Assembly: GCA_017634975.1 (NCBI GenBank)
Contig: JAGBMJ010000003.1
Span: 1 to 47,742, forward strand
Direction: 5' to 3'
DNA: 47,742 bases
Origin: Lachnospiraceae bacterium
GTDB lineage: Bacteria > Bacillota > Clostridia > Lachnospirales > Lachnospiraceae
Both the position numbers and the translations under genes were made by a program. How positions within the stretch are numbered: the stretch's first letter is position 1; every line of letters begins with the position of its first letter. Below are positions 26,601-35,512 of the stretch, in pieces. Under the pieces are notes generated by a model. That model was not told where the DNA came from and searched no databases. It saw nothing but the letters and a program-made list of their open reading frames with translations.

Positions 26601-26881
26601 AAAAAAAGTCTCCTCTCATTTAATTACTACAAGCGGCGACTGTACACTCTCCCGTGTGTGTCATGCTTTTCCTTTTAAAAAACCCTGTGTTCAAAAGACA
26701 TCAGGGCTGCACAAACAAACACGTCGTTTCTGTGATCTCTTAATTTATTAAGTACACAGACTGTTTTTCGTACAGTGACTTGTTGTCAGATGAATTGACA
26801 TTCGCTCCACGGAAAACCCGCACGCTCTGTATTTTGAGCATTGCGGCAACCTCACGCTTCACAGCTATCAATGTCACAGCA
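26601..26881 (-). promoter_or_regulatory. Long folded leader of the S10 operon
   Basis: About 280 untranslated bases from the promoter to rpsJ. A strong hairpin at 26818-26846 (CCGCA and GCTC stems with their partners) is followed on the transcript by GGGTTTTCC; an ACTGT/ACAGT hairpin follows, and a terminator-like hairpin with six T lies at 26677-26706. I see no open reading frame with a ribosome binding site that would suggest a leader peptide. Confidence 0.6.
26677..26706 (-). terminator. Terminator-like hairpin inside the S10 leader (possible attenuator)
   Basis: CCCTG and TGT arms pair with ACA and CAGGG across a bulged A, with six T immediately after on the minus strand. It lies between promoter and rpsJ, so readthrough would have to be controlled. 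Confidence 0.55.
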
Positions 26882-26887
26882 ATGGTG

Positions 26888-26916
26888 ATTATACTATAGC
26901 TATTTTTTGATTGCAA
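26888..26916 (-). promoter_or_regulatory. Promoter of the S10-spc ribosomal cluster
   Basis: Minus strand: TTGCAA, 17 bases, TATAAT. Upstream are A/T tracts (26917-26960) that could serve as an UP element for the polymerase alpha subunit. This is the only strong promoter seen ahead of rpsJ. Confidence 0.88.
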
Positions 26917-26984
26917 GCATTTTTTACAAATTTTTGTAATTTTTTTCTGTTATTTTTTTATTCTGTACCGTTTTGTCCACTTAT

Positions 26985-27013
26985 GTAAACCAAGGCACCG
27001 TTTCTTCTATAAT
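26985..27013 (+). promoter_or_regulatory. Weak candidate promoter for the methyltransferase gene
   Basis: A good -10, TATAAT at 27008-27013, but the hexamer 17 bases ahead (GTAAAC) is a poor -35. The rest of the 27014-27150 stretch holds nothing else I can support. Confidence 0.35.
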
Positions 27014-27150
27014 ATAGGTACACCCAGGCGAATTCCGGCACGTTGCAAAATCATATTGCCAAACACCGGAGCATATTGTACCATAGGGAGAGTAATTTAC
27101 GCAAGTCTGGTGTAAGTTTACTATATTATATAGAAGCGTGGGAGAACAAC

Positions 27151-28038
27151 ATGTGGATCGCGGAAAACTGGAAAGATTATGAAGTATTGGACTGCACCGG
27201 TGGCGAAAAGCTGGAACGCTGGGGCGACTATATCCTGGTACGGCCGGATCCGCAGGTAATCTGGGAAACCGGTCACGAACATCCTGCCTGGAAGAAAAAG
27301 AACGGCCACTACCATCGCAGCACGAAAGGCGGCGGCGACTGGGAGTTTTTTAATCTTCCGAAGGAATGGACCATCTCCTATACCCTGCCCACCGATCATA
27401 CTCTGATGTTTCACCTGAAACCTTTTGCCTTCAAACACACCGGGATCTTCCCGGAGCAGGCCGTCAACTGGGATTGGATGAGTAATCTGGTCTCCGAACA
27501 GGTGGCTCTGGGCCGCAGCATCAAAGTGTTGAATCTCTTCGCCTATACCGGCGGTGCTACCGCAGCACTTGCCGCATCCGGTGCACAGGTTACCCACGTA
27601 GACGCCGCAAAAGGCATGGTCAACTGGGCCAAAGAAAATGCCGCCGCTTCCCGGGTTCCCAAAGAGAATACCCGCTGGATCGTGGACGACTGCGTTAAAT
27701 TTGTAGAACGCGAACTGCGCCGCGGCAACCGCTATGACGGCATCCTGATGGATCCGCCCTCCTATGGTCGCGGGCCAAAAGGCGAGATCTGGAAGATCGA
27801 AGAGTCGGTGTGGCCGCTGGTCAAGCTGGCTGCACAGCTTCTTTCCGACCGTCCGCTTTTCTTCCTGATCAATTCCTATACCACCGGTCTGCAGCCGGCG
27901 GTACTGACCTATATGTTAAATTTCGCCATTGGCGCACACTATGGCGGCAAAGTGGAAAGCAGTGAGATCGGCCTTCCCATCACCGGGACAGGACTGATAC
28001 TGCCCTGCGGCGCTTCCGGTCGCTGGACCCCGGCATAA
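27151..28038 (+). CDS. Class I SAM-dependent methyltransferase (rRNA methyltransferase-like)
   Basis: 295 residues. The N-terminal part is a beta-rich substrate module. The Rossmann part shows motif I VLNLFAYTGGATAALAASGA, the acidic VTHVDAAKGMVNWAKEN, and motif IV DPPSYGRGPKGE, the arrangement of RlmI/RlmL-type 23S rRNA methyltransferases acting on C or G bases. The specific target cannot be told. GGGAG lies six bases ahead of the ATG at 27151. It diverges from the S10 cluster. Confidence 0.87.
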   Translation: MWIAENWKDYEVLDCTGGEKLERWGDYILVRPDPQVIWETGHEHPAWKKKNGHYHRSTKGGGDWEFFNLPKEWTISYTLPTDHTLMFHLKPFAFKHTGIFPEQAVNWDWMSNLVSEQVALGRSIKVLNLFAYTGGATAALAASGAQVTHVDAAKGMVNWAKENAAASRVPKENTRWIVDDCVKFVERELRRGNRYDGILMDPPSYGRGPKGEIWKIEESVWPLVKLAAQLLSDRPLFFLINSYTTGLQPAVLTYMLNFAIGAHYGGKVESSEIGLPITGTGLILPCGASGRWTPA

Positions 28039-28108
28039 AAAATCCTAATCATATGCCCTGCTGCATCCGATATACTTTATGTAACCATAACGATCACAGG
28101 AATACGAT

Positions 28109-28648
28109 ATGAACGTAACGGAACTTTCTTCCAATTTATATCACCGCGCCGGCATCAGCAGCACCGATATCCTGAGCCTGCGCAGTACCCGCCGGAGTGA
28201 CCGCCCGGCTTCTTTGGGTGCCGATCGTTCCGAAGGTCCGCAGTTCTCGGAAGTACTCGCCGCACTGACGGAAAAACATCAGGGGCAGCCGGCACAAAAT
28301 GTCGGTGAAGACAGCGGATCCGCACCGGAAACAGCCACGCTTTCCGCAAAAGATGCACGCAGCCTGCTGCGTGAAGCCCTGAATGCCGACACACTGCCGG
28401 ACGAACTGGTCCGATCCTTAACCGACGATTCCGGTGAAATCTCTGAAGACATACTGGATCTGATCTTTCAGGAAGAGGAGGAAGATGAATTGACGAACGC
28501 TTTCACCACCCCCTCATCGACAGACACCTTAAACAGCATCCTTACCGATGCGCAAAAAGCCCAGTCCTACCTGACCACCCAATCCGGCCGAGACCTGATG
28601 GTAGCTCTTGCGCAGAATTCCATCTCAAACATTATCGCAAACACCTAA
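28109..28648 (+). CDS. Uncharacterised acidic 179-residue protein
   Basis: No family recognised. No signal peptide or membrane helix. The N-terminus is a Ser/Arg-rich helix-prone segment (residues 1-35), the middle is low-complexity and Gly/Glu-rich, then a run EEEEDEL near 125-131, and a helical C-terminus (LMVALAQNSISNIIANT). AGGA with good spacing precedes the ATG. It lies 70 bases after the methyltransferase on the same strand and ends at a shared terminator. Codon use looks like its neighbours. Confidence 0.75.
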   Translation: MNVTELSSNLYHRAGISSTDILSLRSTRRSDRPASLGADRSEGPQFSEVLAALTEKHQGQPAQNVGEDSGSAPETATLSAKDARSLLREALNADTLPDELVRSLTDDSGEISEDILDLIFQEEEEDELTNAFTTPSSTDTLNSILTDAQKAQSYLTTQSGRDLMVALAQNSISNIIANT

Positions 28649-28679
28649 AAAGCCTTGTCCGTATGAACAAGGCTTTTTT
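28647..28679. terminator. Bidirectional intrinsic terminator
   Basis: Eight-base stem (28651-28658 with 28667-28674), T-run on the plus side and A-run (T on the minus) on the other. It serves the acidic protein gene and the converging diguanylate cyclase gene. Confidence 0.85.
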
Positions 28680-28700
28680 CGACTTTCTACTATATAAAGG

Positions 28701-29765
28701 TCACTCTTCTCCCAGTTTATCTCCGTCTACACGGATACGGTACGCGATCAGCTTCGCCAGAAAATACAGAAGCGCACACTCCCTTTCCTGCCAGATCCGG
28801 TGACTGTTCGGTTCCGCGCAGACCAGGTATCCGTCCGTTTCCGCATCCATGCCGACCCGTACCACAAGAAGCGTCTCGATCCCACGCCGTTTCAAAGCAC
28901 TGTAAAATACCGGGCTTTTCTGTTCAATATCCGCCAATATGCTCGTACTGAACATATCATCATTTGTCACACTTGATATATCTTCCACCGGCACCTGCAG
29001 CGTAAAATCCCTGACAGCACGGAATATATTGTCCTTACCCACATAAAACAGATCCGAAACGTTCAACTCCTCCATTAATAACGGCAATACGGAATGCAGC
29101 TTGTTCTTCAGCCCCGGCACCATCTCAAACTGACGCACCAATGCCTGCATACTGTTGTTGATCCCGCTCTTGCGCAGCTTGCTGATCTCGATATCCTTGT
29201 GTTTTTCTTCGACATAGATAATATAACAGTTGCGCCCCTTGGTCTTGCCACGATACAGCACCTTATCCATAATAGAAAACAGGCCGTCATAATCTTTGGC
29301 ATCCGTCGGATAGGAAGCGCATCCCAGTGTCCCCGTAATAAACGGACTGCAGGTTTCCAGCGGAATGTTCTTCCGCAGTACCAGCCCCTCTTCATATAAG
29401 GCCAGCAGGAATTTTTTCTTATCATCATACTCCATGTCCCGCAGATTGATGATCAACAGTTCATCGCCGCCGAAACGCCCGACGATACCGAATCCGTCCA
29501 TAAAATCGATCAGCCCGGCAGCAACCGCCATCAGTACACCGTCCCCTGCCTTATGCCCGTAGGTATCATTGATAAACTTGAAATTATCCAGATCCAGCAT
29601 CGCATAGGTAAACGGGGTATCGTTTTCGATCAGATACTTGGCAAATCCCAGAATATACGGGCGCGACACGATCCCCGTCAAAGGATCCAGAAGAAACTCC
29701 TTTGCGGTTGTCTTCAATTCATTTTCGAAATATGGAAATCGTTTCAGTTGTTCTTCCGAATACAT
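28701..29765 (-). CDS. Diguanylate cyclase (GGDEF domain) with C-terminal GAF-like region
   Basis: 354 residues, cytoplasmic. The GGDEF domain spans about 25-190: DPLTGIVSRPYILG, MLDLDNFKFINDTYGHKAGDGVL, and the active-site variant GGDEL (residues 99-103). The usual RxxD inhibitory site nine residues ahead is absent, so product inhibition there is unlikely. The C-terminal half (about 200-350) resembles a GAF-type sensor. I start at the ATG at 29765, which has GGGGG close upstream; the longer frame to 29846 crosses the promoter. It makes cyclic di-GMP from two GTP. Confidence 0.87.
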   Translation of the reverse strand: MYSEEQLKRFPYFENELKTTAKEFLLDPLTGIVSRPYILGFAKYLIENDTPFTYAMLDLDNFKFINDTYGHKAGDGVLMAVAAGLIDFMDGFGIVGRFGGDELLIINLRDMEYDDKKKFLLALYEEGLVLRKNIPLETCSPFITGTLGCASYPTDAKDYDGLFSIMDKVLYRGKTKGRNCYIIYVEEKHKDIEISKLRKSGINNSMQALVRQFEMVPGLKNKLHSVLPLLMEELNVSDLFYVGKDNIFRAVRDFTLQVPVEDISSVTNDDMFSTSILADIEQKSPVFYSALKRRGIETLLVVRVGMDAETDGYLVCAEPNSHRIWQERECALLYFLAKLIAYRIRVDGDKLGEE

Positions 29766-29801
29766 AGTAGCCCCCAAAATGCCACTGCCTTCTCTAAATA
29801 C

Positions 29802-29829
29802 TTTATAAAAGTATATCACTTCTTTCCAA
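29802..29829 (-). promoter_or_regulatory. Candidate promoter of the diguanylate cyclase gene
   Basis: Minus strand: TTGGAA, 16 bases, TATAAA, followed by a leader of about 30 bases. Just upstream is the terminator of the preceding unit. Confidence 0.5.
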
Positions 29830-29848
29830 ATATCACAATACAACACAG

Positions 29849-29880
29849 AAAAAACGGCATTCCTGAACCATCCGTTTTTT
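29849..29880 (-). terminator. Intrinsic terminator after the thioesterase gene
   Basis: Nine-base arms AAAAAACGG and CCGTTTTTT around a 14-base loop, ending in a T-run on the minus strand, 29 bases past the thioesterase stop. Confidence 0.75.
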
Positions 29881-29908
29881 CGAACAATTTCTGCCCACTC
29901 TGTTTCAG

Positions 29909-30307
29909 CTACCGTCTCATATCCGGCATCCCGGTCACACGAAACATATCCACTACGGCATCTGCCAGTTTTTTCCCATCGGAAGTCCGTACCACGACAT
30001 GCACCACCACGATCGTCGTACCTCTGCGGATCACGTCGGTCTCCGCCAGTACCTCTTCCTCCTGATCCGTATTGTTCAGAAAATTCACATACGAATTCTG
30101 CGTCACATACGCATTTCCGTCCGCCCTGGCTGTGATCCCGGCCGCACAGTCGATCATCGTAAACAGAAGCCCGCCATGGATCATATTATACGGATTCCTG
30201 TGCTTCTTCAGCGGTATCACCCGCAATACCGTTCGCTCCGCCGATTCCGATACGATCTCGATCCCGTTCTCTTCCATGAACGGATTCCAGCCTTTTTTAT
30301 GCTCCAT
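29909..30307 (-). CDS. PaaI-family hotdog thioesterase
   Basis: 132 residues, a single hotdog fold. The signature NMIHGGLLFTMIDCAAG (about residues 41-57) carries the HGG turn and the Asp of PaaI-type acyl-CoA thioesterases. The following SYVNFLNNTDQEEEVLAE and GTTIVVVHVVVRTSDGKKLADA strands complete the fold. The substrate is an acyl-CoA, chain unknown. It lies six bases after a membrane protein gene, third in a unit with a spermidine-synthase-like gene. Confidence 0.88.
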   Translation of the reverse strand: MEHKKGWNPFMEENGIEIVSESAERTVLRVIPLKKHRNPYNMIHGGLLFTMIDCAAGITARADGNAYVTQNSYVNFLNNTDQEEEVLAETDVIRRGTTIVVVHVVVRTSDGKKLADAVVDMFRVTGMPDMRR

Positions 30308-30313
30308 AGTCCT

Positions 30314-31084
30314 TTATCTCCTGCGTTCTTTCTTCTCTTTTTTATCCTTTTTCACATTCTTCCGGTCCCATTTGTGGATGCACTGCAGCAGCAGTCCGAT
30401 CAACGCCAGTACACCGAGCGCGATATTGTAGGTCTGATCCGGCAGTTCATAGATCCGGTCCGCCATACTCACTACCAGCATCGCTCCGCTGACAGACGTA
30501 AACAGGATAATGATATAATCCCCCAAAAGCAGCGCCAGTACACCGATCACCACACCTGCGAGGAACGCGGTCAATAGCCCCTTCTCCAAAAACTGCATCG
30601 CATCCTTCAGCTCATTCATCACCGGAGCCGTCTGCTCACCGATCACCGCTTTAGCAGCTGCCGCCAGATCCCCCTTTTCCTTCACCTGCTCTACCCACAG
30701 GCGAAGGAGTGTATCCGTATCCGGGATGGCTGCCACACTCTTCCGCACCATCGCATATGCCTGTTTCAAAAACCACAGTGCGACTGCCCCGAACGTGCAC
30801 AGAGAGCCGGCAATATATAAAGCTGCCTTGTACTTCCAGACGCCAATGATGCCAAAGAGCAGTGCCGGGATCCCGGCCAGATAATACAGATCCGTATGCC
30901 CCGTCACATCCAGCACCGCGATACCGAGCAGTCCGCCGAGTACGGCGCAGATCACAAACTGCACGCCCTTAAAAACATAAAGACCCGCAAATAAAAGCAG
31001 AAGCCCGGCGATCAGATACACTACGATCGTCGGCGATTCTGCCACGACTTCCCGGATATGCTGCAGATACGTTTCGATCTCCAT
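30314..31084 (-). CDS. Polytopic membrane protein of unknown function
   Basis: 256 residues with about eight hydrophobic segments (residues 20-38, 42-58, 67-84, 86-108, 168-188, 190-205, 220-235 roughly) and a strongly basic tail KKDKKEKKERRR. Gly-rich helices resemble the TMEM198/DUF4203 type, but this is only a likeness. It starts on the TAATG overlap with the gene ahead and is followed by a thioesterase, so it is likely cotranslated. Function unknown. Confidence 0.75.
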   Translation of the reverse strand: MEIETYLQHIREVVAESPTIVVYLIAGLLLLFAGLYVFKGVQFVICAVLGGLLGIAVLDVTGHTDLYYLAGIPALLFGIIGVWKYKAALYIAGSLCTFGAVALWFLKQAYAMVRKSVAAIPDTDTLLRLWVEQVKEKGDLAAAAKAVIGEQTAPVMNELKDAMQFLEKGLLTAFLAGVVIGVLALLLGDYIIILFTSVSGAMLVVSMADRIYELPDQTYNIALGVLALIGLLLQCIHKWDRKNVKKDKKEKKERRR

Positions 31085-32718
31085 TATAAATACTCCAGCA
31101 GCGCTTCCAGTCCCTGCTCCTCATACACCTCACGGTAAAATCCCACTTCCTCCGAGATCAGTCCGTCGATCACACGCATCCCCAGGAGCTCCACCGGTGC
31201 CTGATCGTCCGTCATGATATGTTCCCCGCCTTCATAGGCGACAAACAGCTCCCCCACGTTTCCCATCATCCGTCGCAGATCCGGAGCTTCTTCCTTCTCG
31301 ACTCCTTCCGCAAACCGCTCTGCGATCCTCGGATCTGCGGCCGCAAACAGTTCCCGGTTCGTCGATCCCTGTACGTCCGCGGTATAGACCACCGGAAATA
31401 CCGAAGCGATGGTATCCGACAGGTATTCCGTAATATTTCCGGCCTCACTGCTGCGCATATTCATATTGACCACCATCACACCGTCGTCCTTCAGATGCGC
31501 CTTCACCTGTGCAAAAAACTCCACCGAGGACATCTGGAACGGGATCGTGATGTCCTGATAGGCATCCACCATGATCAGATCATACTTCCCGTCATCCGCA
31601 TTCAGATAGGCCCTGCCGTCATAGGTGATCACCGGCACCTCTTCCGGCAGTTCAAAGTATTCTCTCGCCAGCGCCGTGATCTTCTCATCGATCTCCACGC
31701 CGGTGATGTCCATATTGCCAAAATACCGGCGGCACTGTGTCGCATAGGTTCCGGTGCCCATCCCCAGGATCAGCACATCCAGATGATCCTTCTCCTTCAC
31801 GCCGGCCATATACGCTGCTGCCATCGCATAGTCATAGTACATCCCCGTCAGTTCTTTTTCCTTGCGGTACACCGACTGCACCCCGAAAAGTACATTCGTG
31901 GAAAGTGCCACCTGCCGGTCATTCTCATATACCTGCAGATAGTTGTACACAGACTCTCCCTCATAGGTCAGATCCTTCTGCCAGAAAGCAAAACTGCTGT
32001 CATGCCCGAAGATGCAGGCCAGCAGAAACAGCCCCGCGCCCACCGGCAGCTTTTTTACAAATACTTTGGATGTGGCAAAATATACGATTGCCAGTGCAAG
32101 CAGGATCCCCGCAAAGATCAGAAAAGTGATCGCTGTTCCCACTGCCGGGATCGAAATAAACGTCGGAACAAAGGTACCGATGATCGAACCCACGGTATTA
32201 AATGCATTCAGGTTGCCGACCGTCCGGCCCTCTTCGGCAGATTTTTCCCCCTCCTGCTGTTCCGATACCAGCAGGCAGTACTTTACCAGCGACGGCGTCA
32301 CCGTTCCCAGCAAAAACAGTGGGAATACAAATACGACCATACAGGCAGCAAAAGCCGCGATGATCAAAAAGTTATTGCTCACCGTAAAGATCAGGGTTGC
32401 AGCAATCCCCATGATGATATATTTTCCCGCCACCGGGATCAGTGCGATCCAGATAGCGGCTATGATGATCCTCCCGTACAGCCTGTCCGGATCCGGATCC
32501 TTATCCGCACTCCGGCCGCCATAGACGTTCCCCAACGCCATCGCGATCATGATCGTCCCGATGATGATGGTCCACACGATCTGTGACGAGGAGAAATACG
32601 GTGCCAGAAGCCGGCTCGCTCCCAGCTCCACCGCCATCACACTCATTCCCGCAAAAAACTCCGTCAGATACAGATACAGACGGTTCTTTAATATCGCTCT
32701 TTCTTTCACTTTTTCCAT
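31084..32718 (-). CDS. Membrane protein fused to a spermidine synthase-like methyltransferase fold
   Basis: 544 residues. Residues about 15-240 form seven or more membrane helices of the type fused to SpeE-like domains. Residues about 310-440 hold the Rossmann fold: VLILGMGTGTYATQCRRYF, acidic VEIDEKITALAREYFE, and VDAYQDITIPFQMSSVEFF in place of the DSTDP catalytic stretch. True spermidine synthesis is uncertain. The ATG at 32718 is one base from GGTGAGG; a GTG at 32709 has better spacing. First gene of a three-gene unit. Confidence 0.82.
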   Translation of the reverse strand: MEKVKERAILKNRLYLYLTEFFAGMSVMAVELGASRLLAPYFSSSQIVWTIIIGTIMIAMALGNVYGGRSADKDPDPDRLYGRIIIAAIWIALIPVAGKYIIMGIAATLIFTVSNNFLIIAAFAACMVVFVFPLFLLGTVTPSLVKYCLLVSEQQEGEKSAEEGRTVGNLNAFNTVGSIIGTFVPTFISIPAVGTAITFLIFAGILLALAIVYFATSKVFVKKLPVGAGLFLLACIFGHDSSFAFWQKDLTYEGESVYNYLQVYENDRQVALSTNVLFGVQSVYRKEKELTGMYYDYAMAAAYMAGVKEKDHLDVLILGMGTGTYATQCRRYFGNMDITGVEIDEKITALAREYFELPEEVPVITYDGRAYLNADDGKYDLIMVDAYQDITIPFQMSSVEFFAQVKAHLKDDGVMVVNMNMRSSEAGNITEYLSDTIASVFPVVYTADVQGSTNRELFAAADPRIAERFAEGVEKEEAPDLRRMMGNVGELFVAYEGGEHIMTDDQAPVELLGMRVIDGLISEEVGFYREVYEEQGLEALLEYL

Positions 32719-32756
32719 ACCTCACCAGAAAATAAAAAACTACTGAAAACACTGCC

Positions 32757-32785
32757 ATTCTACCATAATTTACATATGTTCACAA
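32757..32785 (-). promoter_or_regulatory. Promoter of the spermidine-synthase-like unit
   Basis: Minus strand: TTGTGA, 17 bases, TAGAAT, with a leader of about 30 bases. It is back to back with the plus-strand promoter at 32813-32841. Confidence 0.65.
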
Positions 32786-32812
32786 TACATTTACCGTTCA
32801 CAAAACCTTCAT

Positions 32813-32841
32813 TTGACCGCCTTAGCACGCCATGGTATGAT
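32813..32841 (+). promoter_or_regulatory. Promoter of the alarmone synthetase-response regulator pair
   Basis: TTGACC, 17 bases, TATGAT. The predicted RNA start near 32848 rules out the earliest in-frame start codon and supports the ATG at 32906. Confidence 0.8.
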
Positions 32842-32905
32842 AAAAATGTGGAGTTATGTGAATCCACAAGGGGGTTCTGAACAGTTACATTTCAGATGGA
32901 TTGTT

Positions 32906-33514
32906 ATGGATAGTATTTACAGCGGGTATGATAAAAAATTATACGATATCGCCAATCGGGTCACAGAGCGGATCCGGAACTATGGTGATGCCTATTCGGA
33001 TAAAACCGGCAAAAAACTTTTTGAGCACCTTTCCTGGCGTATCAAATCCGAGGAGAGTATGCGTTCCAAATGCCTCGAGGACGGTTTGCCTCTGAATGCC
33101 CACAGTGCCCTGAAAGAAGTCCACGATGCCATCGGCATCCGCATTGTCTGCCTGTTTCTCAATGATATCCATGCGAATATCGAAGAACTCCATAAGCTTC
33201 CCGGCTGCAGCGTAGTCGAGGAGAAGGATTATATCACGGCTGCCAAGCCCAACGGCTACCGCAGCTATCACCTGATCCTCTCCGTAGCGGATGACGAGCC
33301 GGATATTGACGGGAACTACCCCGGCACCTATTTTGCCGAGATCCAGCTGCGCACCATTGCCATGGACACCTGGGCCGCGCTGGAACATGAAATGAAATAC
33401 AAAAAAGACATCCGTCACCCGGAACTGATCAGCGCCGAACTGAAACGCTGTGCCGATGAGCTGGCCGCCTGCGATGTTTCGATGCAGACGATCCGGGATC
33501 TGATACGAAGTTAA
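32906..33514 (+). CDS. Small alarmone synthetase (RelA/SpoT synthetase domain only)
   Basis: 202 residues. It has the RelQ/YjbM-type synthetase motifs: RIKSEESMRSKCL (ATP region, about 45-57), HDAIGIRIVCLF (73-84), NGYRSYHLIL (116-125), EIQLRTIAMDTWAALEHEMKYK (145-166). No hydrolase, TGS or ACT domain is present. It is expected to make (p)ppGpp from GTP or GDP and ATP. The start has only a weak ribosome binding site (ATGGA). A response regulator follows after 28 bases on the same promoter. Confidence 0.88.
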   Translation: MDSIYSGYDKKLYDIANRVTERIRNYGDAYSDKTGKKLFEHLSWRIKSEESMRSKCLEDGLPLNAHSALKEVHDAIGIRIVCLFLNDIHANIEELHKLPGCSVVEEKDYITAAKPNGYRSYHLILSVADDEPDIDGNYPGTYFAEIQLRTIAMDTWAALEHEMKYKKDIRHPELISAELKRCADELAACDVSMQTIRDLIRS

Positions 33515-33542
33515 AATACCATGTGATTCTCGAGGATTGTTT

Positions 33543-34220
<678 letters not shown>

Positions 34221-34276
34221 TCATTACTGTTCCCGGCCCTTCGTACCGTGATCGTAACGTCCGCTCCCGTCCGCCT

Positions 34277-35509
34277 TCACTTAAACTGTATCGCAAACGT
34301 GATATCCCCGCCTTTGTAGCTTACCTGTATCTTGGCACCAAATTTCCTGCAGATTTCCTGCGCGATGGATAAGCCGATGCCAAATCCGCTTTTCTTGCTG
34401 TTGTGTGACTCATCCTCCCGGTAAAAGCGTTCAAAAAACCTGCGATAGTCCACACCTGCTCCTGCGGCATAGGAATTGGTCACCGCCAGCCGCGCTCCCT
34501 TTCCTCCCTTTGATGCCAACGTGATCTTTACACATCCTCCGTCATCACAGTACTTCGCAGCGTTGTCCAGCAGAATGGAGGCCAGCTCCTGCACGCCCCG
34601 CTTCTCTGCCCTGATCGTAATATCCGCTTCAATCTCTTTTTCAAACTGCTTCCCCTGCGACAGTACCACCTGTGCAAAACTGTCCGCCTGTTCCTCCACG
34701 ATCTCCGAAGCGTTCACGTTCGAAAGCACCACTTCATCCTTCTCATCCAGTTTTGACAGCGTCACCAGCTCCGATACCAGCGCATTCATACGCTGTACCT
34801 GCCGCATCGTCGATTCCGTCCACTTATTTTTACCGCCCAGCATCTCGGTCATTTCCGTATTTGCCGAGATCACTGCCAGCGGCGTTTTCAGTTCGTGACT
34901 CGCATTAGTGATAAACTGCTTCTGTTTTTCCGAGTTGCGGATGAACGGATTCACCACATGCTTGGACAAAAAGATCAGGATCAGACTGAAGAATAACAGG
35001 ATCACCAGCGATACCACCAGCAGATAATGCAGCACCTGCCGCAAAAGCCAGACTCTGGAGGTACAGTCTACAAATACATAGAGGCGCTCCCCCATCGGCC
35101 GTATCTTGGATTTATAATAGAAGATACTGCCGTCGTAATTGATCCGCCCTTCCGTATCCCCGCCGGCCAGCAGCCTCTTCGTGATCTCTCCCGCCTGCCG
35201 GTCATCTACGGAGACCACCCATTGCGTATTCGCATAGACCTCCTGCCCGTTTCCGTCCAGTATCACCGAAAAGAAGCGTGTTTCGTACTGCTGTTCCTGC
35301 GTGATCACCAGCCGCCCAACCGGCTCAAATTCCATACGCACTTCCGGCATCTCTCCTTCGTTACGCAGCAGCGCATCAATGATCATGTTGATCTGGGCCT
35401 CAAAGGCTTCCGAAGCCATATAATACCCGATCACCATGATCATTGCCAGCGCCAGCATCAGAGCCAGCGTGGCCGCCGCGACAAATTGTGCCCGTAAGCG
35501 GTTTAACAT
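34277..35509 (-). CDS. Membrane sensor histidine kinase
   Basis: 410 residues. Membrane helices at about 8-31 and 159-181 flank an extracytoplasmic sensor of about 125 residues. His205 is in FITNASHELKTPLAVIS. The ATPase domain shows ILLDNAAKYC and GFGIGLSIAQEICRKFGAKI. It converges on the response regulator at 33543-34220 and is the likely partner, although the genes are not in one operon. It starts 3 bases after the pepT stop and its ribosome binding site lies within pepT, so the two are probably cotranscribed. Confidence 0.9.
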   Translation of the reverse strand: MLNRLRAQFVAAATLALMLALAMIMVIGYYMASEAFEAQINMIIDALLRNEGEMPEVRMEFEPVGRLVITQEQQYETRFFSVILDGNGQEVYANTQWVVSVDDRQAGEITKRLLAGGDTEGRINYDGSIFYYKSKIRPMGERLYVFVDCTSRVWLLRQVLHYLLVVSLVILLFFSLILIFLSKHVVNPFIRNSEKQKQFITNASHELKTPLAVISANTEMTEMLGGKNKWTESTMRQVQRMNALVSELVTLSKLDEKDEVVLSNVNASEIVEEQADSFAQVVLSQGKQFEKEIEADITIRAEKRGVQELASILLDNAAKYCDDGGCVKITLASKGGKGARLAVTNSYAAGAGVDYRRFFERFYREDESHNSKKSGFGIGLSIAQEICRKFGAKIQVSYKGGDITFAIQFK

Positions 35510-35512
35510 ATC

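Noticed and set aside
31219-32586. A 455-codon plus-strand open frame
   Set aside because: Antisense to the spermidine-synthase-like gene; low-complexity translation and no ribosome binding site.
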